A stretch of DNA of 64,000 nucleotides from Floccularia luteovirens. Lineage: Eukaryota; Basidiomycota; Agaricomycetes; Agaricales; Squamanitaceae. The position numbers were made by a program, and so were the translations under genes. The stretch is from contig VSJF01000001.1 in the NCBI GenBank assembly GCA_009739215.1, positions 868,001 through 932,000 of the forward strand, read 5' to 3'. The notes beneath the pieces were generated by a model, which did no database searches, was not told where the DNA came from, and saw nothing but the letters and a program-made list of their open reading frames with translations. This document shows positions 23,338-35,344 of the stretch, one piece after another; within the stretch, counting starts at the first letter, position 1; every line of letters begins with the position of its first letter.

Positions 23338-24842
23338 TTAATTCAAAGTTCCATCGAACAAGATGAGAATGTTTTCCCTTTGACGTTGGGGATCTATTAA
23401 AGGAGTGGTTGACTGATACTTCCCCAGCACCATCCGCATAATAATCGGTTCCCATTTCCTAAACCAATCTCCCTCTGTCACACCCAGTTCTGGGTCCCGC
23501 ACTGGTGGTGATGATCCTCCAACCAAACTATTAGTTGATTGTAACCTGTTTCCAGGGCTGTACGTCGGGAGGAGATCAACATTCCCCCCAGTGTTTTGGG
23601 TACTAACGGAGAATGGTGAACGTTTCAAAGGGTAAGCGCACCCACAAACATCCCAGATGCCTCCTCCCCGAGAATGGAAACGTTTGAAAAGCCAGATGAA
23701 GGGGTATATAAAGAGAATTATGGAGAGGAATGTTAGCCATTTGTTGGACAGCATTCTGGAAATTTTGTTGTCAGGCCGGATGTACACTTTGGAACCACGG
23801 GTTTCGAATTCGACTGTAATATTGCCTTGGTAAGGTGTAGCGGCTATTGTTGCGCGGATAGCAAATTCGAGTTGTTGGAGGTTCCATCCATATAGAACCT
23901 ATGTCACAAGAAAAGATTATTGAATTGGAGGTTGCCACAATGGAATAAACGCCATGAATTTGAAAAAAAGAGAAAAACCATACCTTTTCGTACACAAATT
24001 CCTTCAGATACTTTGGGCTAGCGCAATATTCATCCGCCCATTGTCGAAGTGTTTTTGATGACCTTAGTGTGAGTTCGGCTGGTTCATTACGCGTCCAGTA
24101 ATTCTTACCCACCCAAGGTGGTGAACCAATCATTTTTCGTTGTTCTCTGCTGTCTCTGTACCTCTTGATCTCGTTTTTCGTCGCCTTCCTTCTCGTAGAT
24201 CCACCAACAGCATTATTTAGAGGTTGTTCAACTTCCCGCACCATCCGTCCCCGATGCCTAGCTTCTTCATCCGGAGCAGACCACTGAATAGGATCCGTCT
24301 TCCCATCAGGTTGGATTTCAATATAGAAATCAAAATCAGTTATCGACTCCGTGTAGGATTCCATGCGTGACTCTGATTGACCATTTTGGTTCCGATGTGT
24401 TACCCACCGGTGTCGCGTTTCGGTGTGGGTTCCGCAGCAGTGTAGACGATAAATAGGAAAAATTTCGCTTTGCGAAAGTAGGAATCGGTATAAAGCTTCG
24501 CCTGGTTGTGATGATTAAAAATAAGGATTGAGATTGAAGTTTGAACCCGCAGTTCGTTGATGTATGCTAACCATCTGTGTTTAGGTGTGGGTCATGGGAC
24601 ACAACATCCTCGTCCCCTATCTCAAAATGTTCTGCGTTGTATTGCGTGAAATCCGGAGGAGGCCCCCTCTCAACGTCTTCAATACCACCATTGGTAAAGT
24701 CACCAAGTAAATGGTCCGTTTCGTTCTGTTCTTCCTCAAAGGCAGGTGGAGGCGCTTGTACCTCTGAGCTTGACCCGAGTGGACCGTATTGTTCTTCTTC
24801 TCGCTGGATTTTGTCTCCCTCCTTGCTCTGGGCGATGATCAT
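23338..24842 (-). CDS. Single-pass membrane protein, tandem paralogue A (unknown family)
   Basis: Exons complement(24572-24842), (23984-24501) and (23338-23898) give 449 residues. Order: an acidic Pro/Gly-rich head ending FEIGDEDVVSHDPHLNTDGEALYRF; a middle domain with ESITDFDFYIEI and WSAPDEEARHRGRMVREVE; a Lys/Arg-rich linker; LRQWADEYCASPKYLKEFVYEKV; GWNLQQLEFAIRATI; a C-terminal membrane segment (LTFLSIILFIYPFIWLFKRF) followed by SRGGGIWDVCGCAYPLK and GVTEGDWFRKWEPIIMR. The intron positions and the motifs match those of the gene just upstream (25086-26467), so the two arose by tandem duplication. Most of the protein lies before the single anchor near residue 310. I do not recognise a family with known function. 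Confidence 0.8.
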
Positions 24843-25085
24843 GGTGGGTTACAATGAGGAAGATTGTAAGTGGTAACCAATTTCTAAGCTTAGTGCACAG
24901 TCGTGGAACTGAACCGCATTAAGGCATGTCAGGGCGCTAAAATAATCACGAATTATCCGTGAAATTATCAGAGAATATTAAAAGACACGTTGTTACACGT
25001 ATATGTAGTACTTAGAAGACTGTTACAATAAATCATGATTTGGAAGCCAAACATCGGTATATATTGACTTTGAACGTCATCGACA

Positions 25086-26467
25086 TCAGTCAGCCGTAAA
25101 ACCATCAAGAGCACTGGCCGGGTTTATGGGACCGTCGGCAATCGACTTCATTGGTGTTGAGTCCTGTAAGCCGGTCACTACAGACCGCTTTATGATAGGT
25201 TCCCACTGCTTAAACCATTCGCCTTCCCTGACACCTATCAACTTCGCTGGACCATTTTCAGTATCGACTATTCTCGGTGATAATGTTGGGCCGTCGCTAT
25301 GTGCGATATCATTGCCCAGCTCTTCAACTCCAAGAGGCTCGATATGCTTGAGGGCATATGCACCTCCGCAGATTTCCCACCGGCCACCGCCCCGAGAACT
25401 GTATCGCTTAAACAGCCAGATGAAGGGATAAATCAAGAATATTATGAGGAGAACTTTATAAAAAGTTTTTGATAGGGTACGTGAGAGTCGGTTATCTGCT
25501 CTGACACATATTTTGGAACGGGAAATGTCAAAGGAAATGTCGACTTCGCCTCGATATTGTGTTTCGCGGATAGCATTCCGGATTGCTTCTTCCAATTTCT
25601 TGATGTCCCACCCGTGAACGACCTAAAGTGAATTTTATTAGTTCTGGTAAGGATGGAAGCATAGGAACGCAAGGTCAACCTTTTCATAAACAAGTTCTTT
25701 TAGGTATTTTGGACTAGCACCATACTCATCTGCCCACTGACGCAGAGTATGGCTAGATTCATCGGCTTTGAGAGAAGTCCGTCCGTCACGGCCAATCCAA
25801 GGGGCTAGACCGTTAGCTTCTCGGTGATGCTCCCATTCTTTGAAACTATCAATTTCTTCAGAAGTAGCTTTTCGTCTGCCTTGAGGTGTTTCAACTTGAC
25901 GAACCATTAGTCCGCGATATGCAGGTTCCGTGTCGGCATAAGACCAGTGAATGGGCCCAGTCACGATGAGAGGAGACAGGTCAATTCTGATGCTGAAATC
26001 AACGATGGTAACTGTATACGACTCAATGCGTTGGGTGCGCTGCCCGTTCACGGTACTGTTAACTATACGTGTTCTTTGTTCTCTGTGGGAGCCCGAACAA
26101 GATAAAATATAGGACGGTGGCGTCATAGCTTGCGCATTTATGAATTGGTAAAGTGCTTCACCTGGATACATGTGTCAGAATATAAAATTAGGAGTTGAGG
26201 TAATGGATATATTTCACCATCTTCGTTGAGGTGAGAGTCATGGGTAATGATGTCACCTTCATCAGTTATGAAATACTCAGCTTCGTAAGGACCAAAAGGA
26301 GGTGGGTTGTCTCTTTCAAAATCTATCGTAAGATGTGGCTGTTCCTCTTTCTCTGGCTTTGATTGTGGCGGTATGTCGGAGGACGAGGGAATATCCTGGA
26401 GAGAATGTTTAATTATATCCTGTGCAGAGAATGAGTTAACAGAATGTGATTGATGAAGGGATGACAT
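25086..26467 (-). CDS. Single-pass membrane protein, tandem paralogue B (unknown family)
   Basis: Exons complement(26218-26467), (25680-26161) and (25086-25622) give 422 residues. It shares with paralogue A the blocks HDSHLNEDGEALYQF, IHWSYADTEPAYRGLMVRQVE, KATSEEIDSFKEWEHHRE, TLRQWADEYGASPKYLKELVYEKV, GWDIKKLEEAIRNAI, the anchor VLLIIFLIYPFIWLFKRY, SRGGGRWEICGGAYALK and GVREGEWFKQWEPIIKR. Both introns sit at the same codons as in A. The head and tail differ, so the copies are not recent. A stop-to-start gap of 243 bp separates them in the same orientation. Function unknown. Confidence 0.8.
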
Positions 26468-26866
26468 GATTACAGAGGTAGATCAGGAGAACAAATGTAC
26501 AAAGAATAAAACACGAAAATAAATGAGACGAAAAAGGAGTTGAGCGGTGAAATCAATTAAATACTCGATCACGTGATTAAAACTAGTAGCAAAGAGACGA
26601 TAAAACGTTTATAATTAACTTTCTTTCTCCGAGCTGACGCACCAATCGCACTGCTCCTCGCTCCTGTCGCTCCTGCTACTGCTACAACCACGGCAACTCC
26701 TCCCCATCCTCTCCCTTTTTCGTTTTTTGTCTCATTTCTCGTTGTTATGATTAGGTTCGTGTAACCTTCATGACCCTGCATCCACATCCCTTTCAGTACT
26801 TCATAATACGGCAGATAGGCTCCTCAGGTAAGCATCTCTAATGTATTACAACGTGCACTAGCACAA

Positions 26867-26938
26867 ATGCGCCGCACAGCACGTTTCTGTTCTCTTCTTG
26901 TTTCCTTCGCTTCTTCCTCGCTTGTTGCTACTTTCATG
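26867..26938 (+). other. Possible signal-peptide exon of the downstream mucin-like gene
   Basis: ATG at 26867 opens 24 codons ending in a GT donor at 26939. They encode MRRTARFCSLLVSFASSSLV, a good secretion signal, which the downstream membrane protein lacks when started at 27141. The only nearby acceptors (26954 and around 27018) lead into a frame with one TAA near 27100 before the serine-rich exon, so the join cannot be completed without another event. Offered as a candidate only. Confidence 0.3.
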
Positions 26939-27140
26939 GTCCCCCCTTTCTAGTCTCTCTGCACTCTAATCAATCCTTGCGTGCTCATCCCGCTTTGCCT
27001 TCTTTCTTCAATTTTAGTTGTCTTTTCTCATTTGCATGCCCTGGAACACTGACTACATTTGCATCACAAACCTCCTCTCTTCAACGTCAAAACATCATTA
27101 AAATTTCCCCAATTGCCTAATTCTAACATTTCATCTCTGC

Positions 27141-29003
27141 ATGTCATCAACGTCTGTATCGACCATCCAATCATCTCCACTTTCATCATCTTCCCTCGTT
27201 TTACCGTCCACACAATCCGAATCTTCCTTCTTCTCTTCAACCTTCATGTCAACAACGTCCGGTTCCTCGGACATCACTTCACAACCGACACTGTAGGTTC
27301 CTGTGACCTTCCCTTGCTCCCTACTTTTAATTTTTATTACTATTGTACAGTATTCCCTCAAATTCCTCTCCAACGACGGCTGCCACTACAGAAACGTCCA
27401 GCTCTAGCCCGACAACTTCAATTTCACCCTCTTCCGCACCCTCAACTATGTCATCGTCAAGCTCCGACATTACATCTTCAAGCAGTTCGATCCCGTCGTC
27501 TTCAACACAGTCCTCGTCGTCTGCTTCCAGCTCCAGCCAATCCAGCTCAGATCCTTCAACATCGCCATCACCATCACCATCACCACCACCACCACCACCA
27601 CCGTCATCCTCATCATCATCAACAGAGGTTCCCCCTCCGAGTCCCTCTCCTTCGCCCACTCCCTCCGAGAGCTCTTCTATTACAACTGAATCCACCCCAA
27701 TATCCACTACTTCCTCACCATCACCATCAAGCACAGCACAACTCCCACCATCCACTTCCCTACCAGATACGACGGTAGTTGTTCCTCCGTAAGTAATACA
27801 CTCGTGGAATATTAGTATATATATATCATTAACGATGTCATTTTATATCTGTTTTTAGGTCTACGTCTCCAATATCCCCAACGGATGGTCCAGGCCTTAC
27901 CTTGACAACCGCTCCATCAATTATTACCACTGTGCTAACGTCTACCCAGAATGATGGCCAGGTTGTCACAGTCACAGAAACTCACCCAAACCCAACGCTA
28001 AGTCCAAACAAAGTCGGCTCGAAAGGATCAGGGTGAGCAAGTATCACCAAATTCCAATTCACCTCAATGACACTTTTGTAGGTTTTTTCATAATACGGGA
28101 GCAGTGACCGCTGTGTTCGTGCTTGTTGGCCTAGCTGCAGCCTCGATTCTACTCTGGATAATATTCGCTGTCCGGCGCCGGCGAAGAACAATGCGACTGG
28201 AGCATGATACAGCTGTCTCTGCAACCCTTGCTGCTGCAGGGTTTAATCGTGCGCCGTTGGATGACGACGATGACCCTCGAGATAGTTTTAGATCCCGGTT
28301 CGGGTCACCTGATATAGCTATGAGCCAACGTCGATCGAGCTCAGGATTGGCCATAGGGACTAGCAGTTCTGCACCGAGTGGAATTCGCACATCTGGCTAT
28401 CTTGACAATGCTATTCCCATGATTGAGGAAGGTGAAGGTATCGGTTACGATCCATATACAGATTTTGGTGGCGGACATGAAGGTTATATGCCGGCTCGTA
28501 CGTCGAGTCCTCCACCGCCGGCACTCAACCAGGCTAGCAACCGTGATTTTCCAGGGCATGAAACCACTGGAGAACAAAAGATTAGCCACTCCGCATCACA
28601 TAGTGCGGGAAGCTACGAACCATTGCTTGCTTCGTACCATCAACAGACTTCTGGCTCTCCAGGGTCTCCTACGGTTGCTACACCTCCCACACCTCCACCT
28701 CGTAATCCACGAAGGCTAGAGTTGTCTGATCCAGTACCTCCATTCGCCAATGTACAAAGCGGTAGCTCTTCCGTGTATTCTTCTGAGAGCACTGGCGATG
28801 ATAGGTTAGACCCTGGTCTACGACATAGATTAATTGACGATGATACGCCATCAAATGATCTCAGAGATGACGAAGATTATTCTCGCCCAGTTCTCGGGGT
28901 GTGTCTTTTCTACTTATGAAAAATAAGTATCTCCGTTGCTGAATTATCCCTATAGGTTCGTAACCTTCCTGATGTTCACAATCGAAAATCAGAAGAGTCA
29001 TAA
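27141..29003 (+). CDS. Serine/threonine-rich single-pass membrane protein (mucin-like), 1
   Basis: Exons 27141-27292, 27351-27788, 27859-28032, 28082-28898 and 28956-29003 join in phase. The outer part of about 250 residues is nearly all Ser, Thr and Pro, a likely O-mannosylated stalk, followed by a short Thr/Val-rich segment (LTTAPSIITTVLTST). Then GFFHNTGAVTAVFVLVGLAAASILLWIIFAV forms the membrane segment, stopped by RRRRRT. The inner tail of about 270 residues is Pro/Ser-rich and ends VRNLPDVHNRKSEES. This layout is that of fungal wall-stress or polarity sensors (Mid2/Wsc/Axl2-like), but no Wsc or cadherin-like domain is present. The start is uncertain because no signal peptide is included; see the candidate exon at 26867. 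A similar gene lies at 30966-33521. Confidence 0.65.
27562..27622 (+). repeat. CCA/TCA trinucleotide microsatellite inside coding exon
   Basis: A run of TCA, CCA and CAC-type triplets encodes alternating Ser-Pro, then a Pro run, then a Ser run inside the stalk of the mucin-like protein. Length changes here would keep frame and only alter stalk length. Confidence 0.8.
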
Positions 29004-29519
29004 TTTTGATATGGCTGCAAGTCGCTCCATTTTGCTTCATCGCATATACCTTCTTTTTTTCCACCCCTCAACAAAACAGGCACTTGTCTGACATTTTATC
29101 CCGGACTCACGTACTTGATTCTACCATGTATTCACATTGTGGAAAGAGAGAGGGACTTTTTATGGGCTAGTTTGAGTAGCCCCCTGAACATTTTTATGCA
29201 GACCCATCTATCCAATTGCAGCGCTTTAATGTCTATATTACAGGAGGCGTACTTATATCTCAATAACTTAACTTTGTATTACACTCACGAACAATCTTGC
29301 ACGGCATTCGACAAAAGCTTAAAACTCTAAAAATATGTTTTTCACCAGTTGTGAAGGGAAAGTGATCACGAGGCGAGCCTTTTGTTATCTCAACATGAGA
29401 AAAACAAGAAAACCTCCCAGAAATAGCCCTTATCAATCAACTGGCCACTCGTGCATGTGGGATTTGCAACTGATGGCTGCACATAATACCATCACAGATG
29501 TTGGGTCTGACGTTCTCTC
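29004..29519. other. Intergenic region between mucin-like gene 1 and the hydrolase
   Basis: 3' flank of one gene and promoter of the next, both on the + strand. No coding signal or clear element seen. Confidence 0.4.
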
Positions 29520-30757
29520 ATGTCCCTTCCAGTCCACGATACTCCTATCCTTGGTATGACAACTCGCCCCAATGTTCCTGCCCCCGTCGAATACGGGAAT
29601 GACCCTTCATTCTGGGTAGAATACCCAACTGGCCTCGTGGACCTTTCGCGCTCCCACCACCTCCCTGTTTCGAGTGCAGCAGGTGCTGAAACACTCCCAC
29701 CTCCGCTGCAATCTTCCCAGGCAGAGATCGAGGTGGATAGAGGGCGGACCGTCAGGATCAATGCTGAAGCTACAGCTTTAGTAGTCATCGACATGCAGAA
29801 GTAAGGGTTTCTTCCATTCATCTTAGATGTATTTCTCTTTGAGATGTCAGGGGCTTTATTAACGAAGATAAATATATTTGACAGCTTCTTCTTGCATCCA
29901 GAACTTAGAACGCATACCACCGGACTTGAATGCGTAGACCCTCTTCTCAAAGTTGTCCCACCTCTTAGGTCTAAAGGAGCAAAGATCCTCTGGGTGTTAG
30001 TATTTGCAAAATAACATTGCATCATTATCTAAAAATCTTGTTATCAAAATTTCAGGAACTGGGGTTTGACAGATCACGAATTGAAAACCCTACCCCCAGC
30101 GCTTGTGCGCGGATTTAGGAAGAATGGTGGCGGTGGCTTCGGCTCTGAACTACCGGGTGGTTTTGGCCGTTTACTTATGAGGGATGAGAAGAATTCTGAG
30201 CTGTATGGCCCCCTTCAGAAAGAATATCTGAAGGGGAGGCAGAACGGCACAGACTTCTGGATACACAAGAACAGGTGAGTGTTTGCTCCATTCTATCTCT
30301 CACACCCTGTCAATTTTCGGGCTCATGAAAGAACGTCGTTTTTTCTTTTAGAATGAGCGGTTTATGGGGATACCAGACCGCGTTGGACTTGTTCCTCAAG
30401 GAGAATGGAATAACGACCTTGCTGTTCGCTGGTGTCAATGCCGATCAGGTGAGCCGCACAGCGGTGTTTTCTAACCCGCGGAAAAATATTTGAAGCTGAT
30501 AGTTCTTATAGTGTGTTCTCGGCACCTTGGTTGACGCTTACTTTAGAGGCTATGATTGCATTGTCGTAAAAGATACGATAGCCACTACTTCCCCGGATGG
30601 TGGACTCCAGAATGTAATATACAATGCCGGAAACGTAAGCGTCATTCAAACTTCTGTCAAGTCCGGATCCCGAACTTACCCCTGAGTTTTTTCTTATCAT
30701 GAAATTTAGAGCTATGGTTTCGCAACAGACGCAACAAGGATTGTTGCTGGTCTTAAC
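29520..30757 (+). CDS. Isochorismatase-family cysteine hydrolase
   Basis: Six exons (29520-29800, 29885-29995, 30056-30274, 30352-30448, 30512-30634, 30710-30757) give 292 residues. The alpha/beta core starts TALVVIDMQNFFLHPEL (catalytic Asp), continues LRSKGAKILWVNWGLTDHEL and WIHKNRMSGLWG (probable catalytic Lys), and has the nucleophile in LLFAGVNADQCVLGTLVDAYFRGYD, ending SYGFATDATRIVAGLN. Isochorismatase, nicotinamidase and related amidohydrolases share this fold; the metal-binding His set of nicotinamidase is not evident, so the substrate is open. About 90 extra N-terminal residues precede the core. ATG 29520 is the first in frame; MTTRPNVP (29556) is an alternative. It sits between the two mucin-like genes. 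Confidence 0.85.
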
Positions 30758-30965
30758 TAAAAGCAGTTGTAACACTCCGTACAGATCCAACATGATGTTA
30801 TATTTTTTTGCGTTGACCCTATCAAATACATGCTTAAACATACATTCTGCACCACCCAACTATGTACTAATACAAGTCCGAGTCCACTTTATATTTGGTT
30901 GTCTACTCGGAGTCCCTTAGGTTAAAAACCCTGGCTGACGCGTGTCAATAAACACGCCTGTGCCA

Positions 30966-33521
30966 TCAGCGACGTTGAACCTGGAAATATTGTTAAGACC
31001 TAAAGTGATATGAAAAGGGGAAATGCGGACTTACATCTAAAATTGTCTTCCTACTAAGACTACTTTGCAACTTTGTTGTATGGTCTTGGTCGCTTGAGGC
31101 AGGGCTCATTTTTGAGTGTGAGTGTGCCGAAAGAGTTTCTGAGATATTGGTATAATCATCATATTTTACCATTATCTCCCGCAGGCGCGAGCGAGGAGGC
31201 CTTGGTGGTGCTGCTGCCATGAAGTTACTATCGGCAAAAGTATTTTCGCCTGAATGGATCTTTTCATCATCGAGGGGCGGCAGGGTTGGGGGGTAGATTG
31301 ATGGACTCGACTGTGCAAGAGAAGGCCTAGATAATGCCATTCCTCTATCCGTAAAGACTGTAAGTCCATTTTGGTTGTTGCGAGGGAACCTATCATCAGG
31401 ATGGTAAGGGACATCCAAATAAGGGTCAGGCTGGAGGCCACGACTGCCAATTCCAGTAAGATCCAAGCCGTGACTTTCCGTGCTCCTGGATTCATCTCCG
31501 CCATCCATATGTTGATTACTTTGTCCACCCCATTGCGATTCTGCCCGGAGGCTTCCAAGAGAGCGCATCGCTGGAGGGTCACTCGGATCCAAGAATGGGT
31601 CTCCAGAAGCAACTGATGTAGCATGAGGCCCTTGTTGACGCATCTCTTTGAGCCATCGATTTCGACGATTGCTGCGCCGTTTACGACGAAACAATATAGC
31701 CAAACCCACAATAATTGATGTTGCGGCAATCCCTACAACCGTAAAAACTCCAGCAACTGCACCCTGGTTATTGAAAAACCTAAAGTTTCGGCAGATGTTT
31801 ATCAGATTCTCGACGGCTTCACAAGTGGATAAACATACCCTGAGCTTACTGCCTTTTGGCCATTTTGAAACGTGGGAGGATTGGCAACTAATTGAGTGGA
31901 CGTAACCAAGGAGCCATCCGGTTCAGTGGAGGTGCTCATAACTGTCACAACAGCTGGTGTAATTAATGATTTGTGGCCATTGGTGGAATTCGTCACTGTT
32001 ACTGCTACAGGAACTGCAAACGTTGAATGTGCAGACGAGGTAACATTTACAATCATAGTCGTAGGTGGATTCGATGGCTTAACAACCGATACTGAGAAAG
32101 TTCTGTGAGTCGAACGTCTATTGAAATAAAAGTCTGAACTTACCTGATGTGATGGTAGAGGCTGCGGTAGAGGCTACCTTGGCAGGTGGGCTTGGAGCTG
32201 GCTTGGAGCTTTGCTCATGGCTACTAACCGCAGCCTGCTGGGAAACAGGTAGTTTAACCGATGTATGCACTGAGGGTGCGGGAGTATTCTTGGACGATAC
32301 AGGTTTCGCCGGGGATGGAATACTCTCATGTTTGCTTGAGGATGGCGTGGGATCAGGTTTGCGCGAAGATGTTGCATTCGCCGGAGCTGCCGGAGCCTGA
32401 GAAGCTGGCCGTGTAGCAGAAGACTTACTATCTGACATCCTAAATCAAGATTTGTGAGAACAAAAGTTAATCTAATTATATTTCAGTACTAACGTTTCGA
32501 TGTTTATTGGAGGTTTTGAAACCGCTGAAGAAGTTTGCGCTGGCAATACCTGGATAGTTGTTGAAAGTTGTTGGACAGAAGACGACTTTGTAATGGAAGG
32601 TGGTTGTTGTTGTGCAGGTTGTGAGGGCACACTCATAGAATGGGTTTCAGGAATTGATGTTTGTGGATTTGACCACGAGGACTGTAATGCTGAGTCGGTG
32701 GTAGAACGGGTCTCAAAAACAGAAGTTAGGTGGGTTGGTCGTGAAGAATGGGATGTTAAGGTGGTAGATTGACTACTGGGCGTTGCTGTCAGGTGTGTAG
32801 ACTGTGAAGAGGGAGATGCTATATCAATTATAGAACGATTGCTGGGTGTTGTTGTCAGGTGAATCGACCGTGAAGACTGAGATGCTGAGTTAATGATAGA
32901 CTGGCTCCAAGAAATCGACGTTAGGTGGCTTGATTGTGACGACTGGGATGCTGAAGTAGCTGTAGACTGAGTCCGAGAAAGCGACGTTGAGCGGGTTGAC
33001 TGTAAAGACTGGGATGCTAAGTGAGTGACAGGGTCCATTAGAGACATCATTACACACACTGAGGTGGAAGAATGGTTGCTAGCCAAGGATGTAGGCTGAG
33101 ATATAGTCGATACCGAAAATGAGTTTGAAACCTAAAATGAATCATTCTATACATCACCCCAGTGGACAAGGGTTCTCCTCTCACCGAAGAGACTACGGAC
33201 GTCAACGTCGTAGCGATGCTAGCAGAAGTTGTAGTGCTCGTAAGACTCGGGCTATTCCCTATCGTACAGGAGCTTGAGGTCTGCATCGTCAAACACGGCC
33301 CCAAGTTGGGGTTATCAATAAGTATATGGTTCATTTCCGTGGTAATTGCAGCATGAGATTGTCAAAAGCGATAAAGCTCAGATGGAAGCTCTCTATAAGA
33401 GAGACTAGCTCTGCTATTGACAGAGAATATGAACCCACCTGGGGGAATCCGTAACTCGACCTTCAGACCATACAAGAGAGAGTAAAAGGGCAAGGAGAAG
33501 TGGATGGATCCTGGCTATCAT
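30966..33521 (-). CDS. Serine/threonine-rich single-pass membrane protein (mucin-like), 2
   Basis: Likely exons: complement 33435-33521, 33185-33280, 32494-33131, 32144-32439, 31839-32091, 31035-31779, then a short last exon. Exon 1 encodes a signal peptide (MIARIHPLLLALLLSLVWSEG); its donor (33438 or 33434) is uncertain. Exon 3 carries about nine imperfect repeats of the type SQSSQSTHLTxTPSSQS, followed by a Ser/Pro/Ala-rich stretch and a small Thr/Val-rich part (VTVTNSTNGHKSLITPAVVTV). The membrane segment GFFNNQGAVAGVFTVVGIAATSIIVGLAIL is followed by FRRKRRSNRRNR and a Pro/Ser-rich tail. The segment start FF-N-GAV matches gene 1 at 27141. The last exon is unclear: after GAT at 31035 the simple join gives VQRR and stop at 30966. 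Likely a cell-surface sensor or adhesin; function unproven. Confidence 0.65.
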
Positions 33522-34250
33522 ATTGTTCCAAGGACATACCATACGTGTCACGCCGACATGAGAGCGACGGATTTTCCGAACGTTCCAATGTCAAATCGCC
33601 TAGTATCCGTTAGTCACTTGATAGACGCACGCCACAAGCTAAGAGAAGCCGATGTTATACCACTTGACTGTACAGGCAGTATGCACATCTAACAACCCCG
33701 GGTGACGTTAGGTCATGCGAAAGAAGCATCACAACCGGACGGTTATCAACACGGTGATGGCTCATAACATTCAATAAGAGCACGTTCCGAATCAGCCCAA
33801 ATAAAGGTTAAACCGGACCGCCTGATCTAAACTCGTCAAGAAGATCCACTCAAGATGCAATTACGGCTCAACTCTTTTCTCGAAGTACAATGCCCTTGTG
33901 GTCGTCGCACACACTTCGAAGGTCCAGTGATCAGTTACTCCATACATTATCGATATAATTGAAGACATATTATGGTAGTATAGAAGGGCCTATATGCCGT
34001 GATTTGTGCATGTAAATATAGAAGACGTGTGACTATGTGGAGAAGGTATGAGAATGAAACATTCTCGAAGCCAAGACTGACTCACACAGATTTATGGATC
34101 CAGTAGTGGTATAGTAGTATTGTGGGTATTTATCGGCTGCTTGAGAGTTCGTAACTACACGCGGAGTTATGGAAGGGAATGTGCTGCGACCTGTGAGACC
34201 AAATTTTGGCAATAGCATGGTTTAGACTTACAATCTTAGTTTTCAATACA
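33522..34250. other. Intergenic region between mucin-like gene 2 and the Rab4 gene
   Basis: 729 bp upstream of one leftward gene and downstream of another. No conserved coding frame, repeat or RNA gene recognised. Confidence 0.4.
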
Positions 34251-35344
34251 CTAACAGCATCTGTTGCCCGGAATCCAGCTCTTCATTTTCAGTTTTATCG
34301 TCCCTTTCCGTCGTTGACCAGTGAAACTACCAAAACTAAGACGACTCGAGCTATTCACTCTTCGGAGTGCTCGATCACCATAGCTGACCCCACTACCAGC
34401 TTTTTCTGGATCGAGAACGCCTGATTCAATGGCGAGTAAGATAGCGCGCGCAGCTAACAAAAATGGCGCCTCCACGTTATCTCCCAGAAGAGATGAGGCT
34501 TCTAAGAAGTGAACATCTAGTTTGAAACGAGTCAACTTCTCCATCTAACGTGAGAAAGATGCATCAAACCATTTTCTGCCGCCCATTTGCTGGCTTCTGC
34601 CCATTCGACCTCCCTGTCCTCCTCTCGATCTGACTTGTTGCCGACAAGGACTGTAACCAGATGGGGACTTGCTAATGCTCTTGCATCTGCTAGCCATTTG
34701 GATAGATTCGTGAAAGATTCTCGGCTATAGAAATTCCTGAGTATTTTGCTTTGTAAACCAAGTAAAAGGCTTGACTTTGTGATATCGTATACTAAGATTG
34801 CCCCGGCTGCGCCACGATAATAGCTCCGGGTAACTGACCTGTAGGGAGAGAATCAGTGGAGGGCTGATAGGCAAATATGTCGAGTTATCTACCGGAAGCG
34901 TTCCTGCCCAGCAGTGTCCCACAGCTACATTTTTGTTCAGGAGCTGATATATCCACAACCAGAGCCTTCACACCTGTAGTTTAATCCTCTTTTCCCCAAG
35001 TTTGACCGTTCTACTAGAAAACTCAACACCTATAGTATGTTGCGAATGATCCTTAACTGGGGATAGATAAGAATCCATTTGAACTTGACCATTTACAAAC
35101 TTCTCACATGAATTGTGGGTAAAATGATGTAATAAGCATGATTTTCCTGTTCCAGCTTCTCCTGCCGGAAGTCGTCAGATATTGAAGTGGGTCTCGAGGT
35201 ATACTGCGCACCAATAATTATATATTTCATTAGGAAGTCTAAGTTGACTGCGGTCAGCCTAATCCAAGCTGTAGAAAAGAGGCAATGCTCACCATATGTC
35301 TCCATCAGCTCTGTAGCATCTTCACTATAGTCATTGAGTGGCAT
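34251..35344 (-). CDS. ypt4: Rab4-type small GTPase
   Basis: [17 protein letters not shown] leads to [22 protein letters not shown] (P-loop; splicing at donor GTGCGC near 35223 restores it), [15 protein letters not shown] (switch I Thr), [47 protein letters not shown] (base-binding NKSD) and [13 protein letters not shown]. The C-terminus with [17 protein letters not shown] is typical of Rab4, and the protein ends GNRCC, a double-Cys prenylation site. Rab4 acts in recycling from early endosomes. The donor before NRESFTNL pairs best with the acceptor CTATAG. Compared with animal Rab4, the loop before switch I is about a dozen residues longer ([20 protein letters not shown]). Confidence 0.92.

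Noticed and set aside
27059..27778. Long His/Pro-rich frame over the mucin-like gene
   Set aside because: It is an out-of-phase reading of the CCA/TCA repeats; the Ser/Pro frame joins in phase to the membrane exon.
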